Source: Faecalibacterium sp.
GTDB lineage: Bacteria; Bacillota; Clostridia; Oscillospirales; Ruminococcaceae
Assembly (NCBI GenBank): GCA_020025825.1
Contig: JAHHRL010000012.1
Span: 1 to 51,162, forward strand
Reading direction: 5' to 3'
DNA length: 51,162 nucleotides
In this document: positions 24,372 to 32,020 of the stretch, in pieces
Layout of the letters: each line of letters begins with the position of its first letter
How positions within the stretch are numbered: position 1 is the stretch's first letter
Notes under the pieces: generated by a model
Told to the model about the DNA's origin: nothing
Seen by the model: the letters and a program-made list of their open reading frames with translations, nothing else
The model's database searches: none
Program-made: the position numbers and the translations under genes

Positions 24372-24803
24372 ATGCCCCAATATGTAACCCATAGCCGTGC
24401 GGAAACAGTCGCCTTAGGCGAGCAGCTTGCCAAAATTTTGCATGGCGGTGAACTGCTTGCTTTTACCGGAGGACTGGGTGCCGGCAAAACGGCCTTTTGT
24501 GAGGGTCTTGCACGCGGCCTTGGCTGCACCGACCCTGCTTCCAGCCCGACATTTGCTATTGTAAACTACTACCGCGGCCCACGTCCGCTTGCACACTTTG
24601 ATTTATACCGTATCCATACCGAAGAAGATTTGTATGCTGCGGGATTCTATGATTATTTAGACCAAGGTGCCGTTGTTGCTGCCGAATGGAGCGAAAATCT
24701 GGCCGATATTTTGGCCGCTGAAAACCCCATTACCATCGACATTGCTCGTATTGACGGGGAGCCTGACGGGCGCTGCATCACCATGGAGGGAATCACACTA
24801 TGA
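24372..24803 (+). CDS. tsaE: tRNA threonylcarbamoyladenosine biosynthesis ATPase TsaE
   Basis: A 143-residue P-loop protein with Walker A GGLGAGKT (residues 33-40), the conserved SSPTFAIVNYY and the DLYR motif of TsaE, and the later EWSENL. It works with TsaB and TsaD to complete t6A at position 37 of ANN-decoding tRNAs. It overlaps tsaB by four bases (ATGA), so the two are translationally coupled. GAGGG-type binding site upstream. Confidence 0.95.
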   Translation: MPQYVTHSRAETVALGEQLAKILHGGELLAFTGGLGAGKTAFCEGLARGLGCTDPASSPTFAIVNYYRGPRPLAHFDLYRIHTEEDLYAAGFYDYLDQGAVVAAEWSENLADILAAENPITIDIARIDGEPDGRCITMEGITL

Positions 24804-25513
24804 ATATTCTTGCTTTGGATACCGCCGGCAAAAGCGCCGGTGTTGCGATTCTTGCTGACGACCATTTGCTGTATGAGGCTTATCTGGAAGCCGGCATGAC
24901 CCACAGCGAAACCATCATGCCCATGGTGGATACTGCCTTTAAGATGACCGGCCTCAAGCCCAAAGACATCGGCTTATACGCCGTTACCGCCGGGCCCGGC
25001 AGCTTTACCGGCCTGCGGATTGGTCTTGCTGCGGCTAAGGGCATGGCGCTGCCTTATGCAACCCCTTGCGCAGGCGTTTCTACCCTGGAAGCGCTGGCTG
25101 CACAGCACGCCGGCCAAGGCACAGTAATTGCTGCTTTGGACGCACGCCGCAATCAGGTTTACTGGGCTGCTTTTGATTTGGAAAGCCACACACGCCTGAC
25201 CCCTGATGACGCAGCATCCGTGGACAGCCTTGCTGCCTTTGTAGAAAATTGTAAAAAGCCTTTGTTTTTTGTTGGTAACGGCGCAACGCTGTGCTATAAT
25301 AAATACGGTCAACTACCGGGTATCGTTGCAGTTGCCCCCACTGTGGGCTGTGCAAGAGGTGCTGCGGTAGGCATGATTGCCGCCCGTATGCACGCAAACG
25401 GGGAAAGTGTTGCCCCCAGTGCTTTGCTGCCGGACTATCACCGGTTAAGCCAAGCCGAGCGGGAGCGTGCTGCTAAGCTGGCCGCACAGGAAAACAATGC
25501 AGAAGTAAAGTGA
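24800..25513 (+). CDS. tsaB: tRNA threonylcarbamoyladenosine biosynthesis protein TsaB
   Basis: A 237-residue member of the ASKHA fold and partner of TsaD in t6A synthesis. It begins MNILALDTAGKSAGVAIL and contains GPGSFTGLRIGLAAAKG, the standard TsaB signature. In many Firmicutes rimI and tsaD follow directly; here rpiB follows after ten bases and tsaD is about 18 kb away. Confidence 0.94.
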   Translation: MNILALDTAGKSAGVAILADDHLLYEAYLEAGMTHSETIMPMVDTAFKMTGLKPKDIGLYAVTAGPGSFTGLRIGLAAAKGMALPYATPCAGVSTLEALAAQHAGQGTVIAALDARRNQVYWAAFDLESHTRLTPDDAASVDSLAAFVENCKKPLFFVGNGATLCYNKYGQLPGIVAVAPTVGCARGAAVGMIAARMHANGESVAPSALLPDYHRLSQAERERAAKLAAQENNAEVK

Positions 25514-25523
25514 GGAAAGTTTT

Positions 25524-25970
25524 ATGTCCAAGCCTATTGCTCTGGCTGCCGACCATGGCGGCTACGCACTGAAAGAAGAAATCAAAAAGCACTTGGAGGA
25601 AAAGGGTATCCCCTACAAGGATTTTGGTACCAACTCCGAGGAAAGTGTCGATTATCCTGACATGGCTTTGCCCGCCTGCGACGCTGTTGTATCCGGCGAA
25701 TGCGACAAGGCTTTGTTGTTCTGCGGTACCGGTGTAGGTATCAGCATGAGCGCTAACAAGGTAAAGGGCATCCGTGCTTGCTGCTGCTCTGATGCATTCA
25801 GCGCTGAGTATACCCGCCGCCACAATGACGCCAATGCACTGTGCATGGGTGGCCGTGTAGTGGGTGTTGGCCTGGCAATCCAGCTGGTTGACTTGTTCCT
25901 GAATACTGAGTACGAGGGTGGCCGCCACGACCGCCGTGTTGCTAAGCTGATGGCTATTGAGCAGCGCTGA
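25524..25970 (+). CDS. rpiB: Ribose-5-phosphate isomerase B
   Basis: A 148-residue enzyme that interconverts ribose-5-phosphate and ribulose-5-phosphate. The N-terminus IALAADHGGYALKEEI, the catalytic cysteine C67 in LFCGTGVGISMSANK, and RRHNDANALCMGGRVVG are typical of RpiB. Related sugar isomerases (LacAB) share the fold, but no lac-type neighbours exist. It precedes upp, so the pair may serve ribose-phosphate/PRPP-linked nucleotide salvage. Confidence 0.95.
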   Translation: MSKPIALAADHGGYALKEEIKKHLEEKGIPYKDFGTNSEESVDYPDMALPACDAVVSGECDKALLFCGTGVGISMSANKVKGIRACCCSDAFSAEYTRRHNDANALCMGGRVVGVGLAIQLVDLFLNTEYEGGRHDRRVAKLMAIEQR

Positions 25971-26022
25971 TAATTTTTAATTTGTACGCAATTTCATTTT
26001 TTTAATAAAAGGAGCGTCTTCT

Positions 26023-26649
26023 ATGAATCCTATGATCGTTGACCACCCCCTGATTCAGCACAAAATCAGCCTGCTGCGTGATAAGCAGACCGGCACCAAA
26101 GAATTCCGTGATTTGGTAAGCGAAATCGCAACTTTGCTGTGCTACGAAGCTACTCGTGACCTGCCCACCGAAGAAGTGGAAATCGAAACCCCCATCACCA
26201 TGGCTCGTACCAAGGTTCTGGCTGGCCGCAAGCTGGCTCTGGTTCCCATCCTGCGTGCAGGTATGGGTATGCTGGACGGCATGCTGAGCCTGATTCCCGC
26301 TGCTAAGGTTGGCTTTATCGGCCTGTACCGTGACGAAACCACCCTGCAGCCCGTTGAGTATTTCTGCAAGCTGCCTTCCGACATCGCTGACCGTGATGTT
26401 CTGGTGCTGGATCCCATGCTGGCTACCGGTGGTTCTGCAATCGACGCTATCACCATGGTTAAAAAGCGTGGTGCAAAGCGCATCAAGTTCATTGGCTTGC
26501 TGGCTGCTCCCGAAGGACTGAAGGCTCTGCAGGAGGCACACCCCGACGTTTCCATTTATGTTGCTGCTCTGGACGAGCACCTGAATGAAAACGGCTACAT
26601 CGTTCCCGGTTTGGGCGATGCAGGCGACCGTATCTACGGCACCAAGTAA
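26023..26649 (+). CDS. upp: Uracil phosphoribosyltransferase
   Basis: A 208-residue pyrimidine salvage enzyme making UMP from uracil and PRPP. The PRPP-binding loop is DPMLATGGSA (residues 130-139), and the uracil-binding C-terminus VPGLGDAGDRIYGTK is intact. An AAAGGAG site precedes the ATG. It is the last gene of the tsaE unit and is followed by a strong terminator. Confidence 0.97.
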   Translation: MNPMIVDHPLIQHKISLLRDKQTGTKEFRDLVSEIATLLCYEATRDLPTEEVEIETPITMARTKVLAGRKLALVPILRAGMGMLDGMLSLIPAAKVGFIGLYRDETTLQPVEYFCKLPSDIADRDVLVLDPMLATGGSAIDAITMVKKRGAKRIKFIGLLAAPEGLKALQEAHPDVSIYVAALDEHLNENGYIVPGLGDAGDRIYGTK

Positions 26650-26669
26650 TTTTAGATACTTGCATACCG

Positions 26670-26700
26670 GCAGGCAGCTGTTTAGCTGCCTGCTTTTTTT
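26670..26700 (+). terminator. Terminator of upp
   Basis: A perfect 10-bp stem GCAGGCAGCT/AGCTGCCTGC around GTTT, then seven T. Confidence 0.88.
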
Positions 26701-26734
26701 GCAAGAAAATATCCGGCAGATACTACCCATAAAC

Positions 26735-26777
26735 AAAAGCAGCAGGCAGAGTTTGAAACACTCTGCCTGCTGCTTTT
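26735..26777. terminator. Bidirectional hairpin, 18-bp stem
   Basis: AAAAGCAGCAGGCAGAGT pairs perfectly with its complement around TTGAAAC. It lies downstream of the minus-strand small membrane protein and most likely terminates it. Confidence 0.8.
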
Positions 26778-26795
26778 ATAAAGGGCTATCAGCCT

Positions 26796-26963
26796 TTATT
26801 TATCATATACAATGTTCTTAAATCCTATAAGCGCCACAATCATCCAAACGTGCTGCCACTGCACGTTCGTATCTAAAATAAAATTCCAACCCACACTGTT
26901 AAAGCCAATAATCAGGATTAAGCTCAGCAGCATCACTGCAAAGCCTTTTATTTTTCTATCCAT
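26796..26963 (-). CDS. Small two-helix membrane protein
   Basis: A 55-residue protein, MDRKIKGFAVMLLSLILIIGFNSVGWNF..., with two hydrophobic segments separated by a short polar turn (DTNVQWQHV). I recognise no family. AAAGGAG precedes the ATG at 26963, an extended -10 promoter lies about 75 bases upstream, and a terminator follows. This full set of signals makes it a real gene. Confidence 0.7.
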   Translation of the reverse strand: MDRKIKGFAVMLLSLILIIGFNSVGWNFILDTNVQWQHVWMIVALIGFKNIVYDK

Positions 26964-27036
26964 TCCGATTGCTCCTTTCGCATTTTTCCATTGGCTGTTT
27001 TTTACGCTGTGGAACAAATTACCTTTTTGTAATCCG

Positions 27037-27045
27037 ATTATACCA
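27037..27045 (-). promoter_or_regulatory. Extended -10 promoter of the small membrane protein
   Basis: TGGTATAAT on the minus strand, with TATAAT at 27037-27042; no clear -35. Confidence 0.5.
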
Positions 27046-27080
27046 TGGGCTTTCTCTAAAAGATAGACTGGTTACCCCGC

Positions 27081-27121
27081 AAAAATCGGAAGCATTTGGA
27101 TTGCGCAAACACTTCCGATTG
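27081..27121 (-). terminator. Terminator of the GT-C membrane protein gene
   Basis: On the minus strand AATCGGAAG pairs with CTTCCGATT, with extra pairing toward the loop, followed by TTT. It begins about ten bases after the stop codon. Confidence 0.7.
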
Positions 27122-27130
27122 GCGGTTATA

Positions 27131-28597
27131 TTATTTTTCTTTTCGTACTGTGGACACGCAGAGGCCCTCGCCTGCACAAAGCAGAAACAGCGGAATAAAG
27201 TTGACCAAATAGCGACTGCGATTTTCCCACAGCAGCAAAAACAGCATCAAGCCAAACCATGCCATTCGGTAAACTGTAAGCGTATTTTCTCCTGTTTTAG
27301 CAGCACGCCAACTGCCAACAGCACAAAATGCCAACAAGCATATTTGCAGCGCATCTGCCAAGTAGCACAAAAATCCGGTGTATTGCCCGTTGGGCACCAC
27401 AAACCTATGCCAAACACACGGTTTCTTTGCACATCTATCTATTTTTGCCGGCGCATAATAGGTTCCATCCGAAATCATAAAAGCAAGTTTTTCCTTAAAA
27501 TGTGCCAACAAGCCAATTGGCCCCATCTCTTTTACACGGCGCACAATTTCCTGCTTTGTAAAAGCAGCTCGTTCTTCATAGGTATCATAGGATAGTGTCA
27601 ACTCATAATCATCATTGTAATAAGAACCATCTCCATGCAAGCCCATCATAACCCAGTGCGTATGCGGAATGCCTGCCGTATCGTATACAGGCATTGCCTT
27701 TTGTGCCGTCTTGTTTATGCCTCCCAGTAATACGGCAAAGCAAAGCACAAAGGTAACAATACATTTTAGAGTGGCTTTTCCTCGCCAGAAAATCAGTGCA
27801 TCCAACAAAAACGCAATCGCTAAAACAGCAACCGACATTTTTAAGGCTGCCCCCATTGCCGTAAGCGTTGCTGCCAGCAATCCCAGCCAAATGGCCTTTT
27901 GTGTATTTTCGTTTTGGTTTGCTTCTCGTGCCAACAGCCAGACATACGCCGCACCGCATACAAACGGCAGGGATAGCGTATCAGTATACGCAATCGGCAC
28001 ATACAAAAGCAGCGCCGGCGAGAAAAATCCCAACAGCAGCACCGGCACCGCCCATTTTGCTCCTACAACACGTTTTGCCATTTTGTAGAGCATCAGTAAC
28101 GCAGCGTCAATACAAAGGCTGTTCAGCACCAGCAATGGCATCATAAAATCCTGTACACCAAACCAGTGTAAAACCGTAAAATATCCGCACAGCAGCCAAT
28201 AATACGGTGTATTATTGGGGAAGTTTGCAAAATAATCTGTAGGAGGTATTCCGCTTAACACACGATTTGCAGCTTCGCAGTACACAATGGGATAATCCCA
28301 AGTCGGAATGGGCAAAACCTGTAATTTTACCGCAACAAACAATTGCAGCAAAAAGTATATCCCAAACAGGACCCCCAACAAGCGCCACTCTCTTTTTGGT
28401 GCTTGCCCCTTTTTGTGCCACAAATATGCAGCCCCTAACAAAACCGCACCGGCACAAACAGATATCAACAGAAATTTTGACGTTGTGGGATTCAGAAAAG
28501 GGTTATCATGGGAAAACAGGCTGATTACAACCAAAAGCAGCATCCATGCACTGAAGCCATAGTTGAAAATTCTATATAATTTTTCACGTTTATTCAT
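27131..28597 (-). CDS. Polytopic membrane glycosyltransferase-like protein (GT-C fold)
   Basis: A 488-residue protein with about 12 membrane helices. The first outer loop contains LPIPTWDYPIVYCEAANRVLSG and YFANFPNNTPYYWLL: an acidic residue plus the Y-F-x-x-F/Y-P-N-N pattern seen in GT39/PMT-like GT-C proteins of Firmicutes. Such enzymes transfer sugars from polyprenyl-phosphate donors on the outer membrane face. Acceptor and donor are unknown. The gene is monocistronic between its own extended -10 promoter and a terminator. Confidence 0.75.
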   Translation of the reverse strand: MNKREKLYRIFNYGFSAWMLLLVVISLFSHDNPFLNPTTSKFLLISVCAGAVLLGAAYLWHKKGQAPKREWRLLGVLFGIYFLLQLFVAVKLQVLPIPTWDYPIVYCEAANRVLSGIPPTDYFANFPNNTPYYWLLCGYFTVLHWFGVQDFMMPLLVLNSLCIDAALLMLYKMAKRVVGAKWAVPVLLLGFFSPALLLYVPIAYTDTLSLPFVCGAAYVWLLAREANQNENTQKAIWLGLLAATLTAMGAALKMSVAVLAIAFLLDALIFWRGKATLKCIVTFVLCFAVLLGGINKTAQKAMPVYDTAGIPHTHWVMMGLHGDGSYYNDDYELTLSYDTYEERAAFTKQEIVRRVKEMGPIGLLAHFKEKLAFMISDGTYYAPAKIDRCAKKPCVWHRFVVPNGQYTGFLCYLADALQICLLAFCAVGSWRAAKTGENTLTVYRMAWFGLMLFLLLWENRSRYLVNFIPLFLLCAGEGLCVSTVRKEK

Positions 28598-28635
28598 AAA
28601 ATGTTTCTTCCTCTTTCAAATCGCTGGATGCTTAC

Positions 28636-28644
28636 AGGATACCA
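28636..28644 (-). promoter_or_regulatory. Extended -10 promoter of the GT-C gene
   Basis: TGGTATCCT on the minus strand, -10 hexamer at 28636-28641, about 40 bases before the start codon. Confidence 0.5.
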
Positions 28645-28665
28645 CTATTTTTTACCAAATACAAT

Positions 28666-28701
28666 AAAAGCCCCTGTGCATCCAGATGCACAGGGGCTTT
28701 T
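28666..28701 (-). terminator. Terminator of pckA
   Basis: A perfect 16-bp stem, AAAAGCCCCTGTGCAT and complement, around CCAG with T/A-runs on both sides; it directly follows the pckA stop codon. Confidence 0.85.
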
Positions 28702-28728
28702 TTATCGTTCGATTAAACCTTAGCTAAA

Positions 28729-30318
28729 TTACTTAGCCTTGGGGCCGGCTGCAACAATCTCAGCGGGCATATTGGGGTACTTCTTAGCGAAGTTTTCAGC
28801 AAACATGGTAGCCAGCTTATTAGCCTGCTCATCGTAAGCAGCCTTATCAGCCCACAGGCCACGTGCGTCCAGCATTTCGTCAGGCACATTGGGGCAGCTG
28901 GTGGGGTAATCCACATTAAAGACATCGTGGTGCTTGAACTCCACGTTATCAAAGCTGCCGTTCAAAGCTGCGGTAACCATTGCACGGGTGTAGCTCAGCT
29001 TCATGCGCTTTGCGCCCATAGCTGCGCTGCCGCCTGCCCAACCGGTGTTGACCAGGTAAACCTTTGTGCCGTACTTATCCAGCTTCTCGCCCAGCATCTC
29101 TGCGTAAACAGAGGGGTCCATGGGCATGAAGGGCTCGCCGAACAGGGTGGAGAAAGTGGGCTGCGGCTCGGTAACGCCACGCTCGGTACCTGCCAGCTTA
29201 GAGGTAAAGCCGGTAACAAAGTGGTACATAGCTGCATTCTTGTCCAAGCGGCTGATGGGAGGCAGAACGCCGAATGCATCAGCAGTCAGGAAGATAACAA
29301 CCTTGGGGATACCGCCTTCACCGGGAATCTGGCTGTTGGAGATGTAATCAACCGGGTAGCCAACACGAGTGTTCTCGGTCAGGCTGCCGTCATCGAAGTC
29401 AAACTCACGGGTTTCGGGGTCCATAACAACGTTCTCAACCAGAGAACCAAAGCGAATTGCGTTGTAAATTTCGGGCTCGTTTTCAGCCTTCAGGTTGATG
29501 CACTTTGCGTAGCAGCCGCCCTCAAAGTTGAACACGCCATCAGGAGACCAGCCGTGCTCGTCGTCGCCAATCAGCTTACGGGAAGCATCTGCGGACAGGG
29601 TGGTCTTGCCGGTGCCGGACAGACCGAAGAACACTGCGGTTTCGTGGGTAACGGGGTCCATGTTAGCGGAGCAGTGCATGGGCAGAACATTCTTCTTGGT
29701 CATGACATAGTTCATGGTGGAGAAGACGCTCTTCTTGATTTCGCCTGCGTACTGAGAGCCGCAGATGATAATCATGTGTGCCTCGTAGTCAATCATGATA
29801 GCAGCTTCGCTGTTTACACCGTCAACTGCGGGGTCGCACTTAAAGCCGGGAGCGCACAGAACAGTGTAGTCAGCCTCGCCGTAATTTGCCAGCTCCTCTG
29901 CGGTGGGACGAATCAGCAGCTGATGGATAAACAGGTTCTGGCTTGCCAGCTCGTTCACGATACGGAACTTCTGGGTGTACTTTTTATCAGCGCCTGCATA
30001 GCCATCAAAAATAAATACTTCACGGCCCTGCAGATATGCAGCAACTTTTGCCTTAATAGCGTTGAATTTTTCACGGCTGATGGGACGGTTTACCTTGCCC
30101 CATGCGATTTCGTTATGAATGCCGTCGGTATCCACGATGAATTTATCGTTAGGCGAACGACCGGTATATTTACCGGTGGTAACAACCAGCGCACCAGTAT
30201 TGCTCAAAGAACCCTCACCACGGCGCAGTGCAGCCTCGGTCAACTGAGCAACGGTCAGATTGCGATACACAGCCTTGGGATTGATAATACCCAGCTTTTC
30301 AATGCCATAAGTTTCCAT
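28729..30318 (-). CDS. pckA: Phosphoenolpyruvate carboxykinase (ATP)
   Basis: A 529-residue enzyme interconverting oxaloacetate + ATP with PEP + CO2 + ADP. The kinase-1a motif GLSGTGKT is at residues 232-239 and kinase-2 GDDEHGW at 251-257; RSPNDKF and the substrate-binding YTGRSP are also present. These mark the ATP-type enzyme. In anaerobes it may run either for gluconeogenesis, with the nearby fbp, or for CO2 fixation to oxaloacetate. GGAGG precedes the ATG at 30318; an in-frame ATG at 30357 is not supported. It has its own promoter. Confidence 0.97.
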   Translation of the reverse strand: METYGIEKLGIINPKAVYRNLTVAQLTEAALRRGEGSLSNTGALVVTTGKYTGRSPNDKFIVDTDGIHNEIAWGKVNRPISREKFNAIKAKVAAYLQGREVFIFDGYAGADKKYTQKFRIVNELASQNLFIHQLLIRPTAEELANYGEADYTVLCAPGFKCDPAVDGVNSEAAIMIDYEAHMIIICGSQYAGEIKKSVFSTMNYVMTKKNVLPMHCSANMDPVTHETAVFFGLSGTGKTTLSADASRKLIGDDEHGWSPDGVFNFEGGCYAKCINLKAENEPEIYNAIRFGSLVENVVMDPETREFDFDDGSLTENTRVGYPVDYISNSQIPGEGGIPKVVIFLTADAFGVLPPISRLDKNAAMYHFVTGFTSKLAGTERGVTEPQPTFSTLFGEPFMPMDPSVYAEMLGEKLDKYGTKVYLVNTGWAGGSAAMGAKRMKLSYTRAMVTAALNGSFDNVEFKHHDVFNVDYPTSCPNVPDEMLDARGLWADKAAYDEQANKLATMFAENFAKKYPNMPAEIVAAGPKAK

Positions 30319-30412
30319 TGTAAGTACCTCCATATAGAAAGTTATATCTGTTTCCAATGTCTTTTCATGGACTTTGGTGAAACAACCAATTGTTAAAAAA
30401 TTGATTAAGTAT

Positions 30413-30440
30413 ATTATAGCGAACCGTACTTATTTTACAA
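30413..30440 (-). promoter_or_regulatory. Promoter of pckA
   Basis: Minus strand: -35 TTGTAA (30435-30440), 16-base spacer, consensus -10 TATAAT (30413-30418), giving a leader of about 90 bases. Confidence 0.65.
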
Positions 30441-30529
30441 GAGGGTTTCGTTATTTTCATCACAAATTCATTACAGCACGCCAGATACTGCTCCGTTTTG
30501 TGAAAAATGCAATATCTCTTTCGATTTTG

Positions 30530-30629
30530 GATAGTTTACATACCTAACGGGATTGCTTTTTTCAAAAAGGTTCGATTTTACATATCTTTTTTCTCGTTAG
30601 TTTACCACTAACTAAAAAATGATTGTCAA
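30530..30629 (-). promoter_or_regulatory. Operator-like sites and a possible second promoter upstream of pckA
   Basis: The 386 bases between pckA and tmcAL hold no gene. On the minus strand a TTGACA (30624-30629) is followed after 19 bases by TAAACT inside the palindrome GTTAGTGGTAAACTAAC (30596-30612). About 50 bases on, a second similar site, GTTAGGTATGTAAACTATC, occurs (30530-30548). The palindrome resembles sites of DtxR-type metal regulators, but the factor is unknown. The sites could control pckA from upstream. Confidence 0.35.
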
Positions 30630-30704
30630 ATCTACCTCATTGTATATTTTAGCCGATGTTTTTTCGTTTGTCCATTGGCTTTTTGTTACTTTTTGGCAAA
30701 CTTT

Positions 30705-31880
30705 TTATGGCAAAATCACGGACATTTGCGTATATGCCGTCCCCATCGGTGCTGCATTGCTGCGGCACAGCGCACCTAAATCCACTGCATCAGCCTGTGC
30801 CTGCGCAATCTGCCGGCACAAGGCATTTTTACGTGCTAATTTTGCCAGAGATACCTCCGCAGGCAAAGCACTGTTTGTCAGCATACCCATTGCGCTGCGG
30901 CGCGCTCCTAAAATATGCAAGTAGGGTACCGGCTGATTCAGCTCATTGGTCCATCCCAATGCAGCATCCCAAATCAGGCGCCGGATTCGTGCTGTAGGAT
31001 ACCGGCTTGTTGTCAGCTTGTCACAAATATCTTCCACGCAAACAGCGGTAAGCACTGCTTTTTCCAGTGCAAAATCCAGTCCTTCGGAAATGCCGCGTAC
31101 TTGTGCAAAGCCTTGCGGGGCCTGCATACGCAACCGGCTAAGTACGGCAATGTCTGCCTTAGACGGCTCTAAACCCAGCCCATCAGCTGCCGCTTTTTGA
31201 TATAGCGCAAAAGCATACTCCGGCACATACGGTTTTATAGCGTCTGCCCCTTGCCGATACCACAGCTGCCGCAAGTAGCTGGCGCTGGCAAAGCAGCCTT
31301 CTGCCCCATCATGATGCCCTACCCCCTGCCGAGGCAGCGGGCACAGGGTAAGCCCTGCTTTCTGCATTAGATTGGCACGTGCATACTCCACACCCAAATT
31401 ATCGTTTGGGCTTTGCACCAATTGCACTGCCGCCGGGCATACCTGCGCCAGTGCGGTTTGCCGTGCAACTGCAAAGTTTTTGGCTCCATCATCCAGCGCC
31501 GTACGCAGCGCCGCCTGATACTCCGCACTGCACAATGCCTGTGCCGCTGCTGCAACCCCTGCTGCATCTGCACTTTCGGCACCGAACACCAAGGTATCAC
31601 AGCCTGCTGCCGCCAGAATGCGGACCCCGGCTGCTGCAAAGTTTTCGGCACCGCTGGCCGCATAGGGAGCCGGTATTGCAAGCACCATATCGGCGCCTGC
31701 CTCCAAGGCAGCACGCACACGCACCGAATCCGGCAGCAGCGGTATTCCTCCACGCTGCACCGCACCGCTGGACATGGCAATCAGGATTTTTTCAGCACCC
31801 AGTGCACGGGCCTGTGCGATTTGCCATGCGTGTCCATTATGAAACGGGTGATATTCTGCTATGATGCCTGCTATTTGCAT
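30705..31880 (-). CDS. tmcAL: tRNA(Met) cytidine acetate ligase
   Basis: A 391-residue nucleotidyltransferase-fold protein. The motif HPFHNGH (residues 11-17) in GIIAEYHPFHNGH is the adenylate-binding HxGH-type site, and MSSGAVQRGGIPLL plus LGVEYARANL match the family formerly called UPF0348. TmcAL activates acetate with ATP and acetylates C34 of elongator tRNA-Met. The usual SGNFVQRG is SSGAVQRG here. Alanine content is high. GAGG precedes the ATG, with an extended -10 promoter upstream. Confidence 0.87.
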   Translation of the reverse strand: MQIAGIIAEYHPFHNGHAWQIAQARALGAEKILIAMSSGAVQRGGIPLLPDSVRVRAALEAGADMVLAIPAPYAASGAENFAAAGVRILAAAGCDTLVFGAESADAAGVAAAAQALCSAEYQAALRTALDDGAKNFAVARQTALAQVCPAAVQLVQSPNDNLGVEYARANLMQKAGLTLCPLPRQGVGHHDGAEGCFASASYLRQLWYRQGADAIKPYVPEYAFALYQKAAADGLGLEPSKADIAVLSRLRMQAPQGFAQVRGISEGLDFALEKAVLTAVCVEDICDKLTTSRYPTARIRRLIWDAALGWTNELNQPVPYLHILGARRSAMGMLTNSALPAEVSLAKLARKNALCRQIAQAQADAVDLGALCRSNAAPMGTAYTQMSVILP

Positions 31881-31919
31881 ATGGCAGTGCCTCGCTTTCT
31901 GACTTTTTTACTCGCGGTT

Positions 31920-31928
31920 ATTATACCA
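31920..31928 (-). promoter_or_regulatory. Extended -10 promoter of tmcAL
   Basis: TGGTATAAT on the minus strand, TATAAT at 31920-31925, about 40 bases before the start. Confidence 0.5.
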
Positions 31929-31972
31929 AATTTCTGTGCGTTTCCAAATAAGCTGCGCCCTGTTTTTACCGC

Positions 31973-32017
31973 AAAAAGGCCGTTGGCTGTTCCCGACGGA
32001 ATATGCCAACGACCTTT
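31973..32017 (-). terminator. Terminator of fbp
   Basis: Minus strand: AAAGGTCGTTGGC pairs with GCCAACGGCCTTT (one G-U) around a 17-base loop, ending in TTTTT. It begins a few bases after the fbp stop codon. Confidence 0.75.
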
Positions 32018-32020
32018 CGT

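Noticed and set aside
28927..30396. 489-codon open frame antisense to pckA
   Set aside because: Overlaps a fully conserved enzyme gene and has no family features.
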